Positions 53,701-60,360 of a stretch of DNA of 64,000 bases are shown in pieces. The notes under the pieces were generated by a model that was not told the DNA's origin, made no database searches, and saw nothing but the letters and a program-made list of their open reading frames with translations. A program made the translations under genes and the position numbers. Source of the stretch: an uncultured Geobacter sp. (GTDB lineage: Bacteria; Desulfobacterota; Desulfuromonadia; Geobacterales; Geobacteraceae); contig CAIYDQ010000025.1 of assembly GCA_903925075.1 (NCBI GenBank), forward strand, positions 1-64,000, written 5' to 3'. The first letter of the stretch is position 1. Every line of letters begins with the position of its first letter.

Positions 53701-53819
53701 ATCCAGCAAGCCGGCTTGCAGGTCCCCTGGTCCAGCAGCCTGAACAGCCGCTCGCGCGGGAAGATGTTGCCGGCGTCGGGGCGCGAGAGTTTCGAAATGG
53801 ATGCCGCAAACTGTTTCAT
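50760..53819 (-). CDS. MalT-like STAND ATPase with C-terminal winged-helix/BTAD region
   Basis: About 1019 residues. The N-terminal NTPase has Walker A APAGSGKSS (about 42-50) and Walker B VLVLDD. A helical middle region with TPR-like repeats follows (for example YRGALEHVEAALEL). The C-terminus (about 830-1010) starts LKILTLGGFRIEKQGERL and reads as an OmpR-like winged helix plus bacterial transcriptional activator (BTAD) region, with AAHSSLKMALSRLRRLLG. Such proteins are signal-gated activators that oligomerise on ATP and ligand binding; here BTAD replaces the LuxR helix of MalT. The ATG at 53819 is preferred over an upstream TTG. It is 170 bp upstream of the hybrid kinase on the same strand and divergent from the hydrogenase. 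Target genes are unknown. Confidence 0.88.
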   Translation of the reverse strand: MKQFAASISKLSRPDAGNIFPRERLFRLLDQGTCKPACWISAPAGSGKSSLVASWLNWRSHPCIWYQLDGSDQDPASFFYYLRQAEARLNRRKRKLLPLFSSDYLQDVAAFARRYFEELFGRMSRQLPADSGPERSVLVLDDYQELPAHSVLHDILRQAIEAVPERVAVVIVSRGGAPSQLARLRANNRMALMGWSDLRLSPEESLEILRLNGLEAERPAIARQLHDKADGWAAGLILMMGMARVEGPDAQLSLEQSREDVFDYFAHEIFKNSTPEIRDFLLKTAFAPFMTTGMAQRLAGVGQAGRFLAELSRDNYFTDWRAGATPVYQYHPLFRDFLRERARASLPPEALTATLRHTAAVLQEAGYLNDAVELFAGAGDFAGLSGLIATHAQALVEQGRSKTVEQWLSHLPAAAFAADPWLSYWRGACLHPLDIPASHDAYAAAFRGLLAAGETAGALLAWGGVGINIITEWRQFSRLDRQIDLLTPELEGEIEYLPADLQARLLGVILLSFSFRQPWHANVLLYEQRAGVLIRSNVLTLENLVLLGAYLLIHYTKMGQLAKAKVLIEVVEPRTRDKQSEFCLALGLWRMLTASYHGLTAAKEPCLDGVAEALALSDSTGMHVYDIFTLFYGALAGFIDLDPRVIEDFLERIASVQGAPGLIYPIVHRQVLGWKRMAAGDYRGALEHVEAALELTRSHEAPIEIAINVVARAQVLFELGRRQEALDSLHEVRHGNAAHSDYIRYMLDCTLAYFAFCREDDAAGVCYLRQAMAVGCEQRIAMHHFWTPKIMARLCCQALQARIEPEYVRELIVRHRLSPDRTLLNSAQWPWPLKILTLGGFRIEKQGERLAFAGKKQEKPLSLLKALVVHGERGAPLETLCDLLWPSADGDAAHSSLKMALSRLRRLLGEPRLIESREGWLALNRKMCWVDAWAFKETLARIDAHLGGGEAAAEPCAAIAPWVDELIRVYCGEFLRGEKTEYWELAFRERLHRSFLQLLKKHRADHELRDGVASRESFR

Positions 53820-54000
53820 CGATCTCACTCGTTGTGGCGAAGCGGCGGTCAAAGCCGGGAGGGATGCGGCTGCGCACCCGGCAGCAGACCATAACTAGCT
53901 GCTTAATGAATCTATGTCAAGCAGATCGGACAGTTCCGGGCGGACCAGATGGAGATTTTTCCCTGCGCCCGCCACCCCCGAAGCCCCTGCTCACCTTCTA

Positions 54001-54084
54001 AGTTAAGGTTCGACGTGGATCGAAAGCCCCCTCTCCCCTGATGGGGAAGGGGGAAAAACTCGCCATGGCTCTCCCTCCCTCCAA
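54001..54084 (-). repeat. Dispersed repeat family C, copy 2
   Basis: On the minus strand this matches copy 1 (43601-43692) along its length, including GGAGGGAGAGCCATGGCGAG. A related C-rich block with AAGGGCTCGTCCGCCGAAG (54097-54115) follows and recurs in copy 3. The rest of the 53820-54372 gap holds the hydrogenase promoter and no gene. Confidence 0.75.
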
Positions 54085-54270
54085 CCCCCTCCCGTAAAGG
54101 GCTCGTCCGCCGAAGCCTTGGCGACGGAGGGAGGGGGAACTACCAAGGCCCGAGCTAACGGCCGTGCCCGGAGCGCTCCTGCATACTAAAACTTTGTTAT
54201 TTAGACTTCCGTAACCATTCGGGCCGGTGTTGGCCGGTATTTTTCCGCCCCCGACCGTCGAATTTAAATA

Positions 54271-54298
54271 TTGCTTTAAAACACATTTTTACTATAAT
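54271..54298 (+). promoter_or_regulatory. Sigma-70-type promoter of the hydrogenase operon
   Basis: TTGCTT (54271-54276), 16 bp, then a consensus TATAAT (54293-54298) in AT-rich DNA, 75 bp upstream of the small-subunit ATG. I found no sigma-54 (GG-N10-GC) site. Confidence 0.65.
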
Positions 54299-54372
54299 GC
54301 AAGCCCAAATCGTGTGGATCGTTTCCTCGATCCGTCAGTTCGTTGTCAACTCCAAGCTGAAGGAGGTTTCGG

Positions 54373-55518
54373 ATGGGCAAAAAAAGAGCGGATGCGGCGC
54401 GCGGCAGGCAGGCGGAGGATCTGGAGGAGCGGCACTATTCGGTGGGGGAACTGCTCAAGGAGCGCGGGGTTTCCCGCCGCAGCTTCCTGAAATTCTGCTC
54501 CACGGTAACGGCGGCCCTGGCGCTCCCCGCGTCTTTGGCGCCCAGCGTCGCCCGGGCGCTCGATCAGGTGCAGCGGCCGCCCCTGGTGTGGCTGGAATTC
54601 CAGGGGTGCACCGGCGACTCCGAGGCGCTCTTGCGCTCGGCCAACCCGACGGTGGGCGAGATCGTGCTCGACATCCTCTCGGTCGACTATCACGAAACCA
54701 TCATGGCGGCGGCCGGGCACCAGGCCGAGGCCGCGCTGGACAAGACCATCGCCGACAACAAGGGGAAATACTTCTGCGTGATCGAAGGCTCCATCCCCAT
54801 GAAGGACGGCGGCGTCTACGGCTGCGTGGGGGGGAAGTCGCACCTTGAGCGGGCCCGCCAGGTCTGCGGCTCCGCCGCGGCCACCATCGCCATCGGCACC
54901 TGCGCCTCCTACGGCGGCATCGCCGCCGCCTCCCCCAACCCGACCGGGGCGGTCGGCGTCAAGGAAGCGGTCCCCGGGGCCACCGTCATCAACCTCCCCG
55001 GCTGCCCGTGCAACGCGGACAACCTGACCGCCACCATCGTGCACTACCTGGTGTTCGGCAAGATCCCGGCACTGGACGGCCACGGCCGCCCGCTCTTCGC
55101 CTACGGCAAGCGCATCCACGACAACTGCGAGCGCCGCCCGCATTTCGACGCCGGCCAGTACGTCGAGCATTGGGGCGACGACGGCCACCGCGGGGGCTTT
55201 TGCCTCTACAAGATGGGGTGCAAGGGGCCGGCCACCTTCCACAACTGCCCGACCCAGCGCTACAACGGCAAGACCAGTTGGCCGGTGGCCGCCGGCCACC
55301 CCTGCGCCGGCTGCTCGGAGCCGTCCTTTTGGGACACCATGTCGCCCATGTACCGGCGCCTCCCCAACGTCCCCGGCTTCGGCATCGAGCACTCGGCCGA
55401 CATGATCGGCCTGGGACTGGCGGCGGGCACGGCGGGCGCCTTCGCCGTCCACGGCGCCTTGAACGCCCTGCGCAAGGACAAGGAACCCGCCAACCGCGAC
55501 GAAAACAAGGAGGGCTAA
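54373..55518 (+). CDS. Periplasmic [NiFe]-hydrogenase small subunit (HyaS-like)
   Basis: A 381-residue electron-transfer subunit. A Tat signal is present (R35-R36 in SRRSFLKF), then the proximal-cluster region reads GCTGDSE, with C79 and D82 where most group 1 enzymes have Cys-x2-Cys. Other ligands are YGCVGG, GCPCN, and the distal/medial sets ending PCAGCSEP. It lacks the extra cysteines of E. coli Hya-type oxygen-tolerant enzymes. A C-terminal hydrophobic helix (about 345-365) anchors it. An Asp-ligated proximal cluster is known from actinobacterial-type (group 1h) enzymes; group 1f, typified by Geobacter Hya, is the likely class here. AAGGAGG precedes the ATG. Confidence 0.94.
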   Translation: MGKKRADAARGRQAEDLEERHYSVGELLKERGVSRRSFLKFCSTVTAALALPASLAPSVARALDQVQRPPLVWLEFQGCTGDSEALLRSANPTVGEIVLDILSVDYHETIMAAAGHQAEAALDKTIADNKGKYFCVIEGSIPMKDGGVYGCVGGKSHLERARQVCGSAAATIAIGTCASYGGIAAASPNPTGAVGVKEAVPGATVINLPGCPCNADNLTATIVHYLVFGKIPALDGHGRPLFAYGKRIHDNCERRPHFDAGQYVEHWGDDGHRGGFCLYKMGCKGPATFHNCPTQRYNGKTSWPVAAGHPCAGCSEPSFWDTMSPMYRRLPNVPGFGIEHSADMIGLGLAAGTAGAFAVHGALNALRKDKEPANRDENKEG

Positions 55519-55521
55519 GGG

Positions 55522-57213
55522 ATGGCCAAGATAGTAGTCGACCCGATCACCAGGATTGAAGGACATCTGCGCATCGAGGCGGAGCTCAGCGACGGCAAGA
55601 TAGCCGACGCCTGGGCCTCCGGCACCATGTTCCGCGGCATCGAGAAGATCCTCCAGGGGCGCGACCCGCGCGACGCCTGGTTCTGGACCCAGCGCTTCTG
55701 CGGGGTCTGCACCACCGTGCACTCCATCGCCTCCATCCGCGCCGTCGAGGACGCGCTGAAGATCAAGATCCCGCCCAACGCCCAGTTGATCCGCAACATC
55801 ATCATCGGCATCCAGAACACCCAGGACCACGTGATTCATTTCTATCACCTGCATGCCCTGGACTGGGTGGACATCACCTCGGGGCTCAAGGCCGATCCGG
55901 TGAAGACCGCGCAACTGGCCGCCTCCATTTCCGACTGGCCCAACAACTCGGCCACCTACTTCAAGGGGGTGCAGGACAAGATCAAGGCCTTCGTCGCCTC
56001 CGGCCGCCTCGGCCCCTTCGCCAACGCCTACTGGGGTCACCCCGCCTACCGGCTGCCGCCGGAGGCGAACCTGATGGCCACCGCCCACTACCTGGAGGCG
56101 TTGGAATGGCAAAAGGACGTGATCAAGATCCACGCCATCCTGGGGAGCAAGAACCCCCATCCCCAGACCTTCCTGGTGGGGGGGATGTCGATCCCCATCG
56201 ACCCCGACTCCCAGAACGCGCTCAACGCCGACAAGCTGATGGAGATCAGGCGGCTTTTGAAGAAGTCGCAGGATTTCGTGGAGAAGGTGTACGTCCCCGA
56301 CCTGTTGGCGGTCGCCTCCTTCTACAAGGATTGGGCCGCCATCGGCGCCGGGGTCGGCAACTACATGTGCTACAGCGAGTTCCCCGACGCCAACGGCAAG
56401 CCGTGGCTCCCCGGGGGCGCCATCCTCAACCGGGACATCACCCGCGTGGTGGCAATCGACCAGAAGAAGATCACCGAGCACGTCGACCACTCCTGGTACG
56501 AGGACGCGGGGGGGAAGGGGCTGCATCCCTTCGACGGCGAGACCAAGCCGAACTACACCGGCCCCAAGCCCCCCTACGAGCACCTGGACACCGACAAGAA
56601 GTACTCCTGGGTCAAAGCGCCGCGCTACGAGGAGAAGGCCATGGAGGTGGGGCCGCTCTCCCGGGTGCTGGTGGCGTACGTGTCCGGACACCCGGAGACC
56701 AAGGCCGTGGTGGACATGGTGCTGAAGAAGCTGGACGTAGGCCCGGCGGCGCTCTTCTCGACCCTGGGCAGAACCGGGGCCCGCGGCATCGACTGCCTGC
56801 TGATCGCCCGCCAGACCACCAAATGGCTGGACGAGTTGATCGGCAACATCTCCAAGGGGGACTACCGCATCCACTCGGGCGAGCTGTGGGACCCGGCAAC
56901 CTGGCCGGCGGAGGCCAACGGCTACGGCTGGCACGAGGCGCCCCGCGGCGGGCTGGGTCACTGGATCAAGATCAAGGACCAGAAGATCCTCAACTATCAG
57001 GCGGTGGTCCCCTCGACCTGGAACGCCTCGCCGCGCGACGCCAAGGGGCAGCGAGGGCCCTACGAGGCGGCGCTGGTGGGGACGCCGATCGCCGACGCCA
57101 GCAAGCCGCTGGAGATATTGCGCACCATCCATTCCTTCGACCCCTGCCTGGCCTGCGCCGTGCACGTGCTGGACGCCCGGGGGAACGAAGTGGTGAAGGT
57201 CAAGGTATCCTAG
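55522..57213 (+). CDS. Periplasmic [NiFe]-hydrogenase large subunit (HyaL-like)
   Basis: A 563-residue catalytic subunit binding the NiFe(CN)2CO centre. The L1 motif is RFCGVCTTVH (about 58-67) and the L2 motif is DPCLACAVH near the C-terminus. After the last His, 15 residues (VLDARGNEVVKVKVS) remain for removal by a maturation endopeptidase. It is exported with the Tat-tagged small subunit. It starts 4 bp after the small-subunit stop. No maturation protease or hyp genes are seen here, so maturation must come from elsewhere. Confidence 0.97.
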   Translation: MAKIVVDPITRIEGHLRIEAELSDGKIADAWASGTMFRGIEKILQGRDPRDAWFWTQRFCGVCTTVHSIASIRAVEDALKIKIPPNAQLIRNIIIGIQNTQDHVIHFYHLHALDWVDITSGLKADPVKTAQLAASISDWPNNSATYFKGVQDKIKAFVASGRLGPFANAYWGHPAYRLPPEANLMATAHYLEALEWQKDVIKIHAILGSKNPHPQTFLVGGMSIPIDPDSQNALNADKLMEIRRLLKKSQDFVEKVYVPDLLAVASFYKDWAAIGAGVGNYMCYSEFPDANGKPWLPGGAILNRDITRVVAIDQKKITEHVDHSWYEDAGGKGLHPFDGETKPNYTGPKPPYEHLDTDKKYSWVKAPRYEEKAMEVGPLSRVLVAYVSGHPETKAVVDMVLKKLDVGPAALFSTLGRTGARGIDCLLIARQTTKWLDELIGNISKGDYRIHSGELWDPATWPAEANGYGWHEAPRGGLGHWIKIKDQKILNYQAVVPSTWNASPRDAKGQRGPYEAALVGTPIADASKPLEILRTIHSFDPCLACAVHVLDARGNEVVKVKVS

Positions 57214-57229
57214 CGAAGGAGGCCAGCTC

Positions 57230-57895
57230 ATGCCCAATCAGCCAAAATTCAAACGCTACGTCTGGCAGTTGCCGGTCCGCTGGTGCCATTGGACCAACGC
57301 GCTGTCCATCGTCGTCCTCTGCGTGACCGGCTTCTTCATCGGCACGCCTATCTCCTTCGGCGGCTCGCCCTCGGACTTCACCATGGGATGGATCCGTTTC
57401 TTCCATTTCACGGCGGCCTACGCCTTCACCGTGAGCCTCGCCTCCCGGGTGCTCTGGTCGCTGATCGGCAACGAGTTCTCGGGGTGGCGGGCCTTTTTCC
57501 CCTTTTTCAGCGCCAAGGGGCGCGACAAGATGCTGAAGATGCTGCGCTACTATCTGTTCCTGGACCGGGAGGTGCCGGAGACCATCGGCCACAACCCGCT
57601 GGCGACCACCGCCTACCTGGCGCTCTTTTTCCTCTACATGGTGATGATCGCCACCGGCTTCGCGCTCTACGCCCAGCACGCGCCCCACGGGGTGATGCAC
57701 GCAGCGCTCGGCTTCATGTACACCCTGTTCAGCAACCAGGGGATGCGGCTTACCCACCACCTGAGCATGTGGTTCATCGTCGGTTTCGCCATCAACCACA
57801 TCTACAGCGCCTGGCTGATGGACATCAAGGAGCACGGCGGCGAGATCTCCAGCATGTTCAGCGGCTACAAGTTCACCGTGAAAAAGGAGGATTGA
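57230..57895 (+). CDS. Hydrogenase cytochrome b subunit
   Basis: A 221-residue membrane subunit that passes electrons from the hydrogenase to the quinone pool. Four to five membrane helices and the haem b histidines are visible: VRWCHWTNALSIVVL, RFFHFTAAYAF, and LTHHLSMWFIVGFAINHIYSAW. GAAGGAGG precedes the ATG. It completes a small-large-cytochrome b operon of H2-uptake type. A protease gene often found next in Geobacter is absent; repeats follow instead. Confidence 0.95.
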   Translation: MPNQPKFKRYVWQLPVRWCHWTNALSIVVLCVTGFFIGTPISFGGSPSDFTMGWIRFFHFTAAYAFTVSLASRVLWSLIGNEFSGWRAFFPFFSAKGRDKMLKMLRYYLFLDREVPETIGHNPLATTAYLALFFLYMVMIATGFALYAQHAPHGVMHAALGFMYTLFSNQGMRLTHHLSMWFIVGFAINHIYSAWLMDIKEHGGEISSMFSGYKFTVKKED

Positions 57896-57944
57896 AGCCG
57901 GCGCCGCCGTGCAAATAAACTCAAGTTTCATGTCATATAACCCC

Positions 57945-58048
57945 GATGCGGTTCGTGCCTCACCGCATCCTACGATTGCCCCATGAAATTCGCAGCCCCC
58001 CCGGCATGCGAACCCGTAGGATGCCGGTGAACGCAGTGAACCGCATCG
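57945..58048. repeat. REP-like repeat family B, copies 3 and 4 (inverted pair)
   Basis: 57945-57973 (arms GATGCGGT and ACCGCATC) and 58016-58048 are family B members in opposite orientation, just past the hydrogenase operon. The segment between includes a second, unrelated 40 bp. The pair may end the transcript. Confidence 0.75.
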
Positions 58049-58140
58049 GTTTTTCACCCTCCGCCCCCTCCCCCACCAAGGGCTCGTCCGCCGAAGGAGG
58101 GAGAGGGGGTTTTTGATCCGCGTCGACCCGTAAACTTAAC
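58049..58140 (+). repeat. Dispersed repeat family C, copy 3 (diverged)
   Basis: C-rich/G-rich hairpin core with AAGGGCTCGTCCGCCGAAGG in the middle and the family end TTTTTGATCCGCGTCGACC. It abuts a family B element. The remaining DNA to 58467 has no supported gene; it is AT-rich from about 58395 and probably holds the promoter of the next operon. Confidence 0.7.
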
Positions 58141-58467
58141 GGCAATGCCCCCCGCGCCCTACCCGCCGTCCGCCAGTGCCCGTTACCTTTCTGTATACAG
58201 CCTCCGGCCTCGCCGCCAAGATTCAACTCTGGACTTTCTCTCGCAACGATGCTAATTAAGACTGCCGCTCGAAGATAAAAAGACGTTTGAGCGCTTGGCG
58301 ACAGGGTGCTCGCGGTCCGCCATGAGAGCGGCTTAGGGAAAACCCGCATTCAGCGTGAGCGGCCGCCCATCTTACAGCGGCCGCGCGTCAGTAAGATTGA
58401 TTTCGATTCATAAATAAAAATTTTAATCCAGTGCCGGCGTCGACCCTGCATGAGAGAAAGCCCCTTA

Positions 58468-59583
58468 ATGAGCCAACCTCAAACGATTCTGATCATCGAC
58501 GACACGCCGCTCAACGTCACCCTTTTGGACGTGATCCTGCGTCCGGCCGGATATCGCACGCTCAAGGCCTTCTCCGGCGCGGAGGGAAGGGCACTGGCGC
58601 TGCAAAAATCCCCCTCCCTGATCCTGCTCGACATCACCATGCCGGGGGAAGACGGCATCACCACCTGCCGGATCCTCAAGGCCGACCCGCGCACCAGCGA
58701 GATCCCGGTGATCTTCATCTCCGCTTTGAACAGCACCAACGACAAGGTCTCGGGCTTTGCCAACGGCGCCGTAGACTACATCACCAAGCCCTTCGAAAGG
58801 ACCGAGGTGCTGGCAAGGGTCGCCGCCCACCTGCAGACGCGGGAGAAGATCACCTCGGCCCTGCGCCAGCAGCACCAGATTCTCGACCAGTTGCAGCGCG
58901 CCCAACTGGGGATGCTGGTCAAACCCGAGGAGCTGCCGCAGGCGGGCTTCGCCGTCTGCTACCGAGCCGTGCACGCCGTGGGAGGCGATTTCTACGATGT
59001 CTGCCCCACCAAGGACGGCACCTTCGCCTATTTCGTGGCCGACATCAGCGGCCACGACCTGGACGTCTCCTTCAACACCTCGGCGATCAAGGCGCTCTTC
59101 CGGCAAAGCGCCGGGGCCGACGGCTCGTCCGAAGAGATCCTCGACTCCATCAATCGCGGCGTCATGCCGCTTTTCGACAACGGCATGCATATGACCGGCT
59201 GCCTGTTGCGGCTGGACCGCCTGGCCTCCACCGCGACCCTGGTCAACGCCGGTCACCTGCCGGTCATCCACCTGGGCGCCGACGGCTCGGCGGCGCTGTT
59301 CGAAGCCGAAGGGGATATCCTGGGGGTCTTCGAGCACCTGGTGCTCAAGCCCGCCAGCAAACGGGTGCGCCGGGGGGACCGCTTGTTCCTTTACACCGAC
59401 GGCCTGGTGGAGCTGGACGGGGAGAGCCTGGACCGCCACGAGGGGATCGACCGGCTGCTGGCGCTTTGCCGCGCCACCGCCTCGCTGCCGCTTTCCGAGG
59501 CGGTGGCCGCCATCTGCGCCCGCATCTTTCCCGAGCACCTGCCGCCCGGCGACGACATCATCCTGCTGGGAGTGGAGGTCTAG
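58468..59583 (+). CDS. Receiver-PP2C (RsbU/SpoIIE-type) serine phosphatase
   Basis: A 371-residue response-regulated phosphatase. The receiver (about 6-120) has IDDT, D55 in LLDITMPG and K104-type lysine in ITKPFE. A short coiled coil leads to a PP2C domain (about 165-370) with metal ligands in GGDFYDV, ADISGHDLD and the final PPGDDIILLGVEV. It should dephosphorylate a STAS protein when phosphorylated. The second ATG (58468) is preferred for its GAGAAAG site; an ATG at 58450 is possible. It is followed immediately by the kinase-STAS fusion, its expected substrate. Confidence 0.92.
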   Translation: MSQPQTILIIDDTPLNVTLLDVILRPAGYRTLKAFSGAEGRALALQKSPSLILLDITMPGEDGITTCRILKADPRTSEIPVIFISALNSTNDKVSGFANGAVDYITKPFERTEVLARVAAHLQTREKITSALRQQHQILDQLQRAQLGMLVKPEELPQAGFAVCYRAVHAVGGDFYDVCPTKDGTFAYFVADISGHDLDVSFNTSAIKALFRQSAGADGSSEEILDSINRGVMPLFDNGMHMTGCLLRLDRLASTATLVNAGHLPVIHLGADGSAALFEAEGDILGVFEHLVLKPASKRVRRGDRLFLYTDGLVELDGESLDRHEGIDRLLALCRATASLPLSEAVAAICARIFPEHLPPGDDIILLGVEV

Positions 59584-60345
59584 ATGCTGAACTTGGAGCG
59601 GGAGCCCTCCCGGCTCGATGCGGCCTTCTCCTCGGAACTGGTCCACGTCGAGGAGACCTGCCGCGCCGTGCGGGGCCTGCTCGCCGACCACAGGCTGTCG
59701 CCGCTGAGCTTCGCCTGCGATCTGGTGCTGCGCGAACTGCTGAACAACGCGGTGCTGCACGGCAACCGCAACAACCCGGAGCTGGCGGTCGAGTGCCTGG
59801 TGCTGATCACCGACCGGGCGCTGGTGCTGGAGGTGGCCGACCAGGGAGAGGGGTTCGCCTGGCGGGAGCGCTTCCCGCCCCCCGACGGGGAGTCGCTCTG
59901 CGTGAACGAGCAGGGTGAATTGCTCACCTCCAGCTACGGCATGAGAATACTGGCGGATTACGCCGACGAAGTGATCTTCAACGACAAGGGCAACAAGGTT
60001 GCCGTTCGCATAGATAAACACCTAAGGGAGGGCGCTTTAATGTCCACAGTCCACAAAGAGGGTCAACGAGCCGTATTACGGCCCAGCGGCAATATAGTAG
60101 CGGCGCACATGGAGTCGCTGCGCACGGAGCTGAAGCAGCTGCTGGCGGAAGGGGTGCTGGAGCTGTCGGTCGATCTCGGCGAGGTGAAGATGATCGATTC
60201 GATGGGGCTTGGCGTGCTGATCTCGGCGCACAACTCGCTGAAGAAGGCGGGAGGCTCATTCGCGGTGATCAACGCTTCCAAGGATCTCTACGATCTGTTC
60301 CGCAGCATGCGCCTCACCCAGCACTTTTCGGTGACTGCCGCCTAA
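59584..60345 (+). CDS. Anti-sigma-factor-type serine kinase fused to STAS antagonist domain
   Basis: 253 residues combining two normally separate partners. Residues about 10-146 are an RsbW-like HATPase_c_2 domain (N box RELLNNAVLHGN, DQGEGF, SYGMRI). Residues about 155-253 are a STAS anti-anti-sigma domain with phosphorylatable S206 in IDSMGLG. The join (about 147-153) has no stop codon, and an excellent internal ribosome-binding site precedes M153. Both full-length fusion and free STAS protein may therefore be made. In classical switches the kinase phosphorylates the STAS serine and a PP2C removes it; all three activities are encoded here together. It starts 3 bp after the phosphatase stop. 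Confidence 0.88.
   Translation: MLNLEREPSRLDAAFSSELVHVEETCRAVRGLLADHRLSPLSFACDLVLRELLNNAVLHGNRNNPELAVECLVLITDRALVLEVADQGEGFAWRERFPPPDGESLCVNEQGELLTSSYGMRILADYADEVIFNDKGNKVAVRIDKHLREGALMSTVHKEGQRAVLRPSGNIVAAHMESLRTELKQLLAEGVLELSVDLGEVKMIDSMGLGVLISAHNSLKKAGGSFAVINASKDLYDLFRSMRLTQHFSVTAA
60024..60042 (+). promoter_or_regulatory. Strong internal ribosome-binding site and in-frame ATG before the STAS domain
   Basis: AAGGGAGGG (60024-60032), 7 nt, then ATG (60040-60042), in the same frame as the upstream kinase. This is a near-ideal initiation site exactly at the domain boundary. Confidence 0.75.
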
Positions 60346-60360
60346 CCAAGGGGTATCGAC

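Noticed and set aside
50590-53892. In-frame upstream extension of the hybrid kinase, giving a 2118-codon frame
   Set aside because: The extension overlaps the MalT-like gene in another frame. Its translation is Arg/Gly/Ala/Pro-rich with no domains, while the MalT-like frame has clear Walker and BTAD motifs.
54200-54270. Sigma-54 promoter for the hydrogenase
   Set aside because: No GG-N10-GC element at proper spacing. A TTGCTT-N16-TATAAT promoter explains transcription better.
58192-58202. CTGTATACAG as a LexA site
   Set aside because: Spacing between CTGT and ACAG is 2 bp, not the 8 bp of a LexA box, and no damage-response gene follows.
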